A stretch of DNA of 6,413 nucleotides from DATAYA01 sp036272815 (lineage in GTDB: Bacteria > Pseudomonadota > Alphaproteobacteria > Acetobacterales > Acetobacteraceae), in NCBI GenBank assembly GCA_036272815.1, contig DATAYA010000251.1:1-6413 (forward strand). The letters run 5' to 3'. The notes below the pieces were generated by a model. That model was not told the DNA's origin and did no database searches. It saw only the letters and a program-made list of their open reading frames with translations. Numbering within the stretch: the stretch's first letter is position 1; every line of letters begins with the position of its first letter. Position numbers and translations under genes: made by a program. Positions 1 through 5,550 of this stretch are shown piece by piece.

Positions 1-1904
1 ACCTGGGCACCACGAACTCCTGTGTCGCCATCATGGAAGGCAAGGACGTTCGGGTGATCGAGAACAGCGAGGGTGCCCGCACCACGCCCAGCATGGTCGC
101 CTTTACCGACGGCGGTGAACGCCTGGTCGGACAGTCGGCCAAGCGTCAGGCCGTCACCAATCCATCCAACACCCTTTACGCCATCAAGCGTCTGATCGGT
201 CGCCGCTACGACGACCCGATGGTAGGGAAGGACAAAGGCCTGGTGCCCTACGCCATCGTCCGCGGCGACAACGGCGACGCCTGGGTCGAGGTGAAGGGCG
301 AGAAGCACTCCCCGTCCCAGGTCAGCGCCTACATCCTGGGCAAGATGAAGGAGACCGCCGAGAACTACCTCGGCGAGAAGGTCGAGCAGGCGGTCATTAC
401 CGTGCCGGCCTACTTCAACGACGCGCAGCGGCAGGCGACGAAGGACGCCGGCAAGATCGCGGGCCTCGAGGTGCTGCGCATCATCAACGAGCCGACGGCG
501 GCAGCGCTGGCCTACGGCATGGACAAGAAGACCAGCGGCACGATCGCGGTCTATGACCTCGGCGGCGGCACGTTCGATATCTCGGTGCTCGAGATCGGCG
601 ACGGCGTGTTCGAGGTGAAGTCGACCAACGGCGACACCTTCCTCGGCGGCGAGGATTTCGACAAGCGCGTGATCGACTACCTCGCCGACGAGTTCAAGCG
701 CGAGCAGGGCATCGATCTGCGCAATGACAAGCTGGCCTTGCAGCGGCTCAAGGAAGCCGCCGAGAAGGCGAAGATCGAGCTGTCGTCGAGCAAGGAGACG
801 GAGATCAATCTGCCGTTCATCACTGCTGACGCCGCGGGGCCGAAGCATCTGGTGATGAAGCTGACGCGCGCGAAGCTGGAGAGCCTGGTCGATGACCTGG
901 TGCAGCGCACGCTCGGCCCGTGTCGCGCGGCGCTGAAGGATGCGGGCGTGTCGGCGGGCGAGATCGGCGAGGTGATCCTGGTCGGCGGCATGACGCGGAT
1001 GCCGAAGGTGATCGAAGCGGTCAAGCAGTTCTTCGGCCGCGACCCGGCGCGCAACGTCAACCCGGACGAGGTGGTCGCGATTGGTGCGGCGATCCAGGGC
1101 GCGGTGCTCAAGGGCGACGTCAAGGACGTGCTGCTGCTCGACGTGACGCCGCTCTCCCTCGGCATTGAGACGCTGGGTGGCGTGTTCACCCGGCTGATCG
1201 ACCGCAACACGACGATCCCAACGAAGAAGAGCCAGACCTTCTCGACCGCCGACGACAACCAGGGCGCCGTCACCATCAAGGTCTATCAGGGCGAGCGCGA
1301 GATGGCGGCCGACAACAAGCTGCTCGGCCAGTTCGACCTGATGGGCATCCCGCCCGCCCCGCGCGGCGTACCGCAAATCGAGGTGACGTTCGATATTGAC
1401 GCGAACGGCATCGTCTCCGTGCAGGCCCGCGACAAGGCGACGGGCAAGGAACAGCAGATTCGCATCCAGGCATCCGGCGGCCTGTCGGAGGCTGACATCC
1501 AGCGCATGGTGCGCGAGGCCGAGGCCAATGCCGTGGCCGATAAGGAGCGGCGCGAGCAGGTCGAGGCGCGCAACCAGGCCGAGGCGCTGATCCACCAGGT
1601 CGAACGGAGCCTCAGCGAACTCGGTGACAAGGCGCCCGCTCAGGAGCGGGGCGAGGCGGAGGCGGCGGTTGCCGCGGCCCGTTCGGCGATGGAGGGCTCG
1701 GATGCCGCAGCGCTGAAGTCCGCGACCGACCGGCTGCAACAGTCGGCGATGAAGATCGGCGAGGCGGTCTATCGCAACCAGCAGGCGGCCGAGGCTGGCG
1801 CTGGCGGTCCGCAGGGTGCCGAGCCGAGCGCGCAGCCGGGCGGCGACGACAAGGTGGTCGATGCCGAGTTCGAGGAAGTGGACCAGAAGAAGAAGTCGGC
1901 CTGA
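1..1904 (+). CDS. dnaK: Chaperone protein DnaK (Hsp70), 5' partial
   Basis: Cytosolic ATP-dependent Hsp70 chaperone that binds exposed hydrophobic segments and works with DnaJ and GrpE. The reading frame is open from base 3 and begins inside the first nucleotide-binding motif (LGTTNSCVAIMEG), so only about eight N-terminal residues (MxKxIGID-like) are missing. The ATG at 33 is an internal Met, not the start. Visible Hsp70 signatures are the phosphate-2 motif VYDLGGGTFDISVLE, the third signature VILVGGMTRMPKV, and the interdomain linker around DVLLLDVTPLSLGIETLGG, followed by the beta substrate-binding domain and a charged helical lid. The C-terminus has DAEFEEVD followed by QKKKSA. Residues present (633) plus the missing ones give about 641, normal for bacterial DnaK. 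No frameshift or missing motif was seen. dnaJ follows 138 bp downstream on the same strand. The heat-shock promoter expected upstream lies outside the window. Confidence 0.98.
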   Translation, partial: LGTTNSCVAIMEGKDVRVIENSEGARTTPSMVAFTDGGERLVGQSAKRQAVTNPSNTLYAIKRLIGRRYDDPMVGKDKGLVPYAIVRGDNGDAWVEVKGEKHSPSQVSAYILGKMKETAENYLGEKVEQAVITVPAYFNDAQRQATKDAGKIAGLEVLRIINEPTAAALAYGMDKKTSGTIAVYDLGGGTFDISVLEIGDGVFEVKSTNGDTFLGGEDFDKRVIDYLADEFKREQGIDLRNDKLALQRLKEAAEKAKIELSSSKETEINLPFITADAAGPKHLVMKLTRAKLESLVDDLVQRTLGPCRAALKDAGVSAGEIGEVILVGGMTRMPKVIEAVKQFFGRDPARNVNPDEVVAIGAAIQGAVLKGDVKDVLLLDVTPLSLGIETLGGVFTRLIDRNTTIPTKKSQTFSTADDNQGAVTIKVYQGEREMAADNKLLGQFDLMGIPPAPRGVPQIEVTFDIDANGIVSVQARDKATGKEQQIRIQASGGLSEADIQRMVREAEANAVADKERREQVEARNQAEALIHQVERSLSELGDKAPAQERGEAEAAVAAARSAMEGSDAAALKSATDRLQQSAMKIGEAVYRNQQAAEAGAGGPQGAEPSAQPGGDDKVVDAEFEEVDQKKKSA

Positions 1905-1931
1905 TCCGGCTCGGAAGAGGCACTTTTCTCC

Positions 1932-1966
1932 GCGGCGCCCGCGCCTTACTCAAGGTCGGGCGCCGC
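1932..1966 (+). other. Strong intercistronic hairpin between dnaK and dnaJ
   Basis: A perfect 10-bp inverted repeat (GCGGCGCCCG at 1932-1941, CGGGCGCCGC at 1957-1966) encloses a second stem CCTT/AAGG (1944-1947 with 1952-1955) around a four-base loop ACTC. It lies 27 bases after the dnaK stop and 76 bases before the dnaJ ATG. The bases after the stem (AATGATTCTG) contain no run of T, so it does not fit a classical intrinsic terminator. It more likely slows transcription partially or protects the 3' end of a processed dnaK message, allowing more DnaK than DnaJ. The structure is read directly from the sequence; the role is inference. Confidence 0.6.
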
Positions 1967-2042
1967 AATGATTCTGTCATACGGTTCCGGCATGGCGGGC
2001 GGGCGCGCCAGGCGGCGGTGAGTGGGCGAGGCTGAACGGGGA

Positions 2043-3179
2043 ATGGCGAAGCAGGACTATTACGCAATGCTCGGCGTCGCGCGCGACGCGGGCGCCGACG
2101 ACCTGAAAAAAGCCTATCGCAAGCTGGCGATGCAGCTCCACCCCGACCGCAACCCCGGCGATGCGAAGTCGGAGGCGCGGTTCAAAGAGGTGAGCGAGGC
2201 CTACGAGGTGCTGCGCGACGACCAGAAGCGCGCCGCCTACGACCGGTTCGGCCACGCTGCTTTCGAGCAGAGCGGCGGCCCAGGCGGTTTCCAGGCGGGC
2301 GGGTTCGATGCCGGCGGCCTCGGGGACATCTTCGACCAGATGTTCGGTGACCTAATGGGTGGTCGCCGTGGCGGCGGCCGTGGCCGGAACGGGGCCGACA
2401 TCCGCGTGCAGGTCGAGATCGATCTCGTCGCCGCCTTCGCCGGAACCAAGGCGACGGTTCGCGTGCCCACGCGCGTCGTCTGCGAGGCCTGCGCGGGCAC
2501 CGGGTCGGAGACCAAGGACCGCGCCGCCGAGACCTGCCCGACCTGCAACGGCACCGGCAAGGTGCGAGCGGCGCAAGGCTTCTTCGTCGTCGAACGCACC
2601 TGCATCACCTGCGGCGGCCGGGGTCGGGTGATCCGCAATCCCTGCCGCGTCTGCCAGGGAGCGGGCGCCGTGCCGCGCGAACGGTCGTTGCAGGTCGCGA
2701 TCCCTGCGGGTGTGGAGGACGGCACCCGCATCCGGCTGCCTGGCGAGGGCGAGGCCGGCGGCCCTGGCACCCAGCCCGGCGACCTCTACGTGCATGTCGC
2801 GATCCGTCCGCATCCGCTGTTCCAGCGCGATCAGGCCAACATCTTCTGCCGCGTGCCGTTGCGCATGACGCAGGCCGCCCTCGGCGGCGACATCGAGGTG
2901 CCGGCGATCGACGGCAGCGCCGCGCGCGTGAAGATCCCCCCCGGCACTCAGAGCGGCGAGCAGTTCCGGCTGCGCGGCAAGGGCTTTTCCGTGCTGCGCA
3001 GCGCCGCCCGTGGCGATATGTTCATCCAGGTCGCGGTCGAGACCCCGCAGCACCTGACACGCCGCCAGCGCGAGTTGCTCGAGCAGTTCGAGGGGGAGGA
3101 GCAGGGCGTCGCCAAGCACAGCCCCGAGCACGAGGGCTTCTTTGCCAAGGTACGCGAGTTCTTCGAAGGTCGGGGTTGA
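2043..3179 (+). CDS. dnaJ: Chaperone protein DnaJ (Hsp40, type I)
   Basis: Co-chaperone that delivers unfolded clients to DnaK and stimulates its ATPase. The 378-residue product has the full type I layout. The J domain covers residues about 4-70 with the catalytic HPD at 33-35. A Gly/Phe-rich linker (about 78-115) follows. Four zinc-binding CxxCxGxG repeats start at 147, 165, 187 and 201 (CEACAGTG, CPTCNGTG, CITCGGRG, CRVCQGAG). The C-terminal substrate-binding beta domains run from about 215 to 340. The ATG at 2043 gives the family-typical start MAKQDYY and has a GCGAGG-type ribosome binding sequence at 2026-2031. An in-frame GTG at 2022 would add seven residues and has its own AGGCGG at 2010-2015, so it cannot be excluded, but family conservation begins at the ATG. 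All zinc ligands and the HPD are intact. It probably shares a transcript with dnaK. Confidence 0.97.
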   Translation: MAKQDYYAMLGVARDAGADDLKKAYRKLAMQLHPDRNPGDAKSEARFKEVSEAYEVLRDDQKRAAYDRFGHAAFEQSGGPGGFQAGGFDAGGLGDIFDQMFGDLMGGRRGGGRGRNGADIRVQVEIDLVAAFAGTKATVRVPTRVVCEACAGTGSETKDRAAETCPTCNGTGKVRAAQGFFVVERTCITCGGRGRVIRNPCRVCQGAGAVPRERSLQVAIPAGVEDGTRIRLPGEGEAGGPGTQPGDLYVHVAIRPHPLFQRDQANIFCRVPLRMTQAALGGDIEVPAIDGSAARVKIPPGTQSGEQFRLRGKGFSVLRSAARGDMFIQVAVETPQHLTRRQRELLEQFEGEEQGVAKHSPEHEGFFAKVREFFEGRG

Positions 3180-3184
3180 GGAGG

Positions 3185-3229
3185 CAGGCTGATCGCGATG
3201 CCACCTGTTGCCGAGATGGCACGCGCCTG
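3185..3229 (+). terminator. Imperfect hairpin downstream of dnaJ, possible transcript end
   Basis: Starting six bases after the dnaJ stop, CAGGC (3185-3189) can pair with GCCTG (3225-3229). Inside it, GCG plus TGCCA (3195-3203, with A3198 bulged) can pair with TGGCA plus CGC (3217-3224). The loop is 13 bases. The position suits the 3' end of the dnaKJ transcript, but the following bases (AGAAAAGATT) have no T run. It is either a weak or Rho-assisted end, or an mRNA-stabilising structure. Confidence 0.35.
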
Positions 3230-3283
3230 AGAAAAGATTAACCGCGCTCTCGAATCCGTCACCAATTGTCTTGACATGCGCCG

Positions 3284-3311
3284 TTGAAACTTCCTGCGCA
3301 GGCGCTATCTT
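3284..3311 (+). promoter_or_regulatory. Candidate promoter for dapB with a palindrome in its spacer
   Basis: The stretch 3226-3320 is the AT-richest part of the dnaJ-dapB spacer. It contains TTGAAA (3284-3289; 5/6 to the -35 consensus), a 16-base gap, then TATCTT (3306-3311; 4/6 to the -10 consensus). That predicts a start near 3318 and a leader of about 135 nt before dapB. The same bases read as GTTG-N17-GCTATCT, which is close to the alphaproteobacterial RpoH-type pattern as I recall it (CTTG, about 17 bases, CYTATNT), so a heat-shock sigma factor is an alternative. A perfect 10-bp palindrome CCTGCGCAGG (3293-3302) sits between the two boxes and could be an operator. A separate perfect TTGACA at 3271-3276 has no suitable -10 at normal spacing. 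All of this is pattern-based inference. Confidence 0.4.
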
Positions 3312-3362
3312 CGTTTTATCTACGGCGCCGTCCCCCCCCACCTGCGCCGTGGACCGGGTGCC

Positions 3363-3407
3363 GGCGGCGCGATCCTTCGAGGGTCGCGCCGCCTCGCCCG
3401 GATTTTT
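3363..3407 (+). terminator. Terminator-like hairpin in the dapB leader (possible attenuator)
   Basis: GGCGGCGCGA (3363-3372) pairs perfectly with TCGCGCCGCC (3384-3393). The stem continues inward through TCCT/AGGG (one G-T wobble) to a three-base loop TCG, giving about 14 base pairs. Five T (3403-3407) follow, but nine bases after the stem rather than directly. Those T lie in the loop of a smaller hairpin, CCGGA (3398-3402) with TCCGG (3411-3415). The structure stands between the candidate promoter and dapB, so it is either a late terminator of the dnaKJ transcript or a leader attenuator for dapB. GCGCCG copies at 3325-3330 and 3344-3349 could pair with CGGCGC (3365-3370) and break the stem. 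Confidence 0.45.
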
Positions 3408-3452
3408 GCGTCCGGCGATTGCCAACCGGAGCTCGCTGCGGCAGGTGGCGTC

Positions 3453-4253
3453 ATGGACAAGCTTGTGACGGACATCGGGATTGCCGGCATTGCCGGGCGC
3501 ATGGGCTGCCTTTTGGCGGACATGGTGCGCGCGGATCAGTCGCTGCATCTTGCGGGCGGAACGACGCATCGGCGACCCGCGCCGGACGGCGTCGTGGTGG
3601 CGCGCGACATTGCCGCTCTCGCACTAGCGTCCGACGTAGTCGTCGATTTCACAACCGCGGCGGCGGTCGCTGACCATGCCGCGGCACTGACGCGATCTGG
3701 CACCGGCTGGGTGCTTGGTACGACCGGCCTCGACGCTGAGGCAGAGGCTGTCGTCGCAGGTGCGGGCCTGACGATTCCCATCGTCTACGCAGCGAACTTC
3801 GCGCCCGGCGTCGTGGCGCTGCTTGCGGTCGCCGAGATGCTGGGGGCTGCTCTGCCGGCCAGCGAGTATGACGCCGAGATCGTCGAGATGCATCATCGTC
3901 AGAAGGTCGACGCGCCCTCGGGCACGGCAATCGCCCTTGGACGGGCCGTGGCCACTGGCCGGCGCGTGGCACTCGAAGATGTGCGCGCGAGCGGCCGTGA
4001 CGGGCATACCGGCGAGCGCCCTACCGGCGCGATCGGTTTCGCGGCACTCCGTGGCGGCCAGGTCGTGGGAGAACACACGGTGCTGTTCGCAGGTGCGAGC
4101 GAGCATGTGGCACTCAGTCACCGCGCATTCGACCGTGCCGTGTTCGCGGCCGGCGCATTGCGCGCCGCGAGTTGGCTCGCCGGTCGGCCGGCCGGGCTGT
4201 ACACAATGCGCGACGTCCTCGGTCTCGGCGGCGCCGGTCCTCCGTTGGCTTGA
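3453..4253 (+). CDS. dapB: 4-hydroxy-tetrahydrodipicolinate reductase
   Basis: Cytosolic NAD(P)H-dependent reductase that converts 4-hydroxy-tetrahydrodipicolinate to tetrahydrodipicolinate in the diaminopimelate/lysine pathway. The 266-residue product matches the usual family length of about 270. An N-terminal Rossmann fold carries GIAGIAGRMG (residues 9-18), a GGTT strand end near 35-38, VDFTT, and LGTTGLD (88-94). The substrate domain has EIVEMHHRQKVDAPSGTA (142-159), including the His-His pair (147-148), Lys151 and the SGT loop. The GRDGHTGERPTGAIGFAALR block follows (181-200). ATG 3453 is preceded by AGGTGG (3443-3448). A GTG at 3465 is the only close in-frame alternative and would leave just two residues before the Rossmann strand. 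It lies 273 bp after dnaJ, probably with its own promoter, and 97 bp before metK. All expected catalytic features are present. Confidence 0.96.
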   Translation: MDKLVTDIGIAGIAGRMGCLLADMVRADQSLHLAGGTTHRRPAPDGVVVARDIAALALASDVVVDFTTAAAVADHAAALTRSGTGWVLGTTGLDAEAEAVVAGAGLTIPIVYAANFAPGVVALLAVAEMLGAALPASEYDAEIVEMHHRQKVDAPSGTAIALGRAVATGRRVALEDVRASGRDGHTGERPTGAIGFAALRGGQVVGEHTVLFAGASEHVALSHRAFDRAVFAAGALRAASWLAGRPAGLYTMRDVLGLGGAGPPLA

Positions 4254-4268
4254 CCCTCCGCGGGGTTT
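4253..4268 (+). terminator. Small hairpin plus TTT directly after dapB
   Basis: ACCC (4253-4256) pairs with GGGT (4263-4266), with a possible T4257-G4262 wobble and loop CCGC. TTTCC follows. It begins at the last base of the dapB stop codon. The stem is only four or five pairs and the T run is three, so termination here would be weak at best and read-through into metK is plausible. The same CCCTC (4254-4258) is complementary to GAGGG in the metK ribosome binding site (4340-4344). Confidence 0.3.
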
Positions 4269-4286
4269 CCGCCACACACAAGGCGC

Positions 4287-4324
4287 CCGGCGAACGGCTG
4301 GAGCGACGCCGGCGCGTTCGCCGG
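4287..4324 (+). promoter_or_regulatory. Long perfect-stem hairpin in the metK leader
   Basis: CCGGCGAACG (4287-4296) is a perfect reverse complement of CGTTCGCCGG (4315-4324). After a bulged G4314 the stem continues as GCTGG (4297-4301) with CCGGC (4309-4313, one G-T wobble), closing a seven-base loop AGCGACG. It ends 26 bases before the metK ATG and 15 before the purine-rich ribosome binding site. No T run follows, so it is not a standard terminator. I could not match it to any SAM riboswitch class I know. It may act as an mRNA 5' stabiliser, a processing site or a leader control element. No convincing -10 box was found in the 97-bp spacer. Confidence 0.5.
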
Positions 4325-4350
4325 AACCTTGCGCGACAAGAGGGGAACCC

Positions 4351-5535
4351 ATGCGCGATACCGGCGAGTATCTGTTCACGTCCGAATCCGTGTCGGAAGG
4401 CCACCCCGACAAGGTGGCAGACCGCATCAGCGACACCGTGCTGGACGCCTATCTTGCCGCCGATCCGCAGTCGCGCGTCGGCTGCGAGACGATGGTGACC
4501 ACCAACCGCGTGGTGCTCGCGGGCGAGACCCGTGGCCCCGAGAGCGTGACGCCCGATCTGCTCGCGCATCTCGCCCGGCTCGCGATCCACGACATCGGCT
4601 ACGACCAGGACGGCTTCTCCTGGCGCCGCGCCGAGATCGAGTGCCTGCTGCACGCGCAGTCCTCCGACATCGCGCAAGGCGTCGATGCCGCCGGCAACAA
4701 GGACGAGGGTGCCGGCGACCAGGGTATCATGTTCGGCTACGCCTGCTCCGAGACCGAGGCGCTGATGCCGGCGCCGATCCACTACGCGCACCTGATCCTC
4801 CGCCGCATCAGCGAGCTTCGCCGTGCGGGGGACAAAGCCGCCGCCGGCCTGCTGCCGGACGCCAAGAGCCAGGTGACGCTACGCTACGTCGACGGCAAGC
4901 CGGTCTGCGCCACCAGCGTCGTCGTCTCCACCCAGCATGAGGAGGCGCTCGACCAAGCGGACATTAAGCGGATGCTCTGGCCGATCGTCGAGGCCGCGCT
5001 GCCGGCCGACTGGATGTGCGCCGAGCGCGAGTTCTTCGTGAACCCAACGGGCAAGTTCGTGATCGGCGGCCCCGACGGCGATTGCGGCCTGACCGGACGC
5101 AAGATCATAGTCGACACCTATGGCGGCGCCGCCCCGCATGGCGGCGGCGCGTTCAGTGGCAAGGACCCGACCAAGGTCGACCGCAGCGCCGCCTATGCCT
5201 GTCGCTATCTGGCGAAGAATGTCGTTGCCGCCGAGTTGGCCAGCCGCTGCACCATCCAGATCAGCTACGCGATCGGCATCTCGCGCCCGCTCTCGGTCTA
5301 TGTCGACCTCCATGGCACCGGCCGCGACGTGGATGAGCGAAGCATCGAGCGCACGCTGCGCGAAGTGGTCGACCTTTCGCCGCGCGGCATCCGCGAGCAC
5401 CTGAAGCTGAACCGACCGATCTATGCGGCGACCTCCGCCTACGGCCATTTCGGCCGCGCGCCGGAAGAGGACGGACGCTTCTCCTGGGAACGGACCGACC
5501 TCGTTCCGGCGCTGCGGGCCTCGCTGGGTCGCTGA
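4351..5535 (+). CDS. metK: S-adenosylmethionine synthase (methionine adenosyltransferase)
   Basis: Cytosolic enzyme that joins ATP and methionine to give S-adenosylmethionine, phosphate and diphosphate. It normally works as a tetramer with Mg2+ and K+. The 394-residue product has the three-part MetK fold. The N-terminal motif SESVSEGHPDKVADRISD (11-28) supplies the active-site His18 and the metal-binding Asp20. The first signature GAGDQGIMFGYA is at 120-131. The glycine-rich phosphate loop GGGAFSGKDPTKVDRSAAY is at 264-282. ISYAIGISRPLSV and the C-terminal AYGHFGR (364-370) are also present. Length is as expected (about 385-400). ATG 4351 follows AAGAGGGG (4338-4345), a strong ribosome binding site at good spacing. 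The frame stays open upstream into dapB, but those codons encode nothing MetK-like. trmB follows with no gap. Confidence 0.98.
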   Translation: MRDTGEYLFTSESVSEGHPDKVADRISDTVLDAYLAADPQSRVGCETMVTTNRVVLAGETRGPESVTPDLLAHLARLAIHDIGYDQDGFSWRRAEIECLLHAQSSDIAQGVDAAGNKDEGAGDQGIMFGYACSETEALMPAPIHYAHLILRRISELRRAGDKAAAGLLPDAKSQVTLRYVDGKPVCATSVVVSTQHEEALDQADIKRMLWPIVEAALPADWMCAEREFFVNPTGKFVIGGPDGDCGLTGRKIIVDTYGGAAPHGGGAFSGKDPTKVDRSAAYACRYLAKNVVAAELASRCTIQISYAIGISRPLSVYVDLHGTGRDVDERSIERTLREVVDLSPRGIREHLKLNRPIYAATSAYGHFGRAPEEDGRFSWERTDLVPALRASLGR

Positions 5536-5550
5536 GCGGGACGCTCAAGC
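5531..5550 (+). promoter_or_regulatory. Hairpin over the metK stop / trmB start junction
   Basis: TGAGCG (5533-5538) pairs with CGCTCA (5542-5547) around loop GGA. With A5548 bulged, G5531 and C5532 can also pair with C5550 and G5549. The stem contains the metK TGA and the overlapping CTG that is the best upstream start for trmB. A ribosome finishing metK would melt it, which suits translational coupling. Coding constraint and high GC could produce it by chance. Confidence 0.35.

Noticed and set aside
3349..3468. Possible leader peptide (GTG 3349 to TGA 3466-3468) before dapB
   Set aside because: It has no ribosome binding site, no run of Lys or other regulatory codons, and its start overlaps the predicted hairpin.
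2352..3569. 405-codon open frame on the - strand opposite dnaJ and the dapB leader
   Set aside because: It is a GC-driven shadow of dnaJ. It runs through the zinc-finger region in antisense, crosses the spacer and dapB start, and has no recognisable domain.
4250..4278. TTGACC (4250-4255) as a -35 box for metK
   Set aside because: At 16-18 bp spacing the sequence is CACACA-like with no usable -10 box.
3823..4350. Upstream in-frame extension of metK through dapB
   Set aside because: The added 176 residues have no MetK similarity and overlap dapB in another frame. ATG 4351 has a strong ribosome binding site and the expected MetK N-terminus.
3624..4436. 270-codon - strand open frame opposite dapB and the metK start
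   Set aside because: dapB and metK on the + strand have full family motifs. The antisense translation is low-complexity, Arg/Ala-rich and typical of GC-rich shadow frames.
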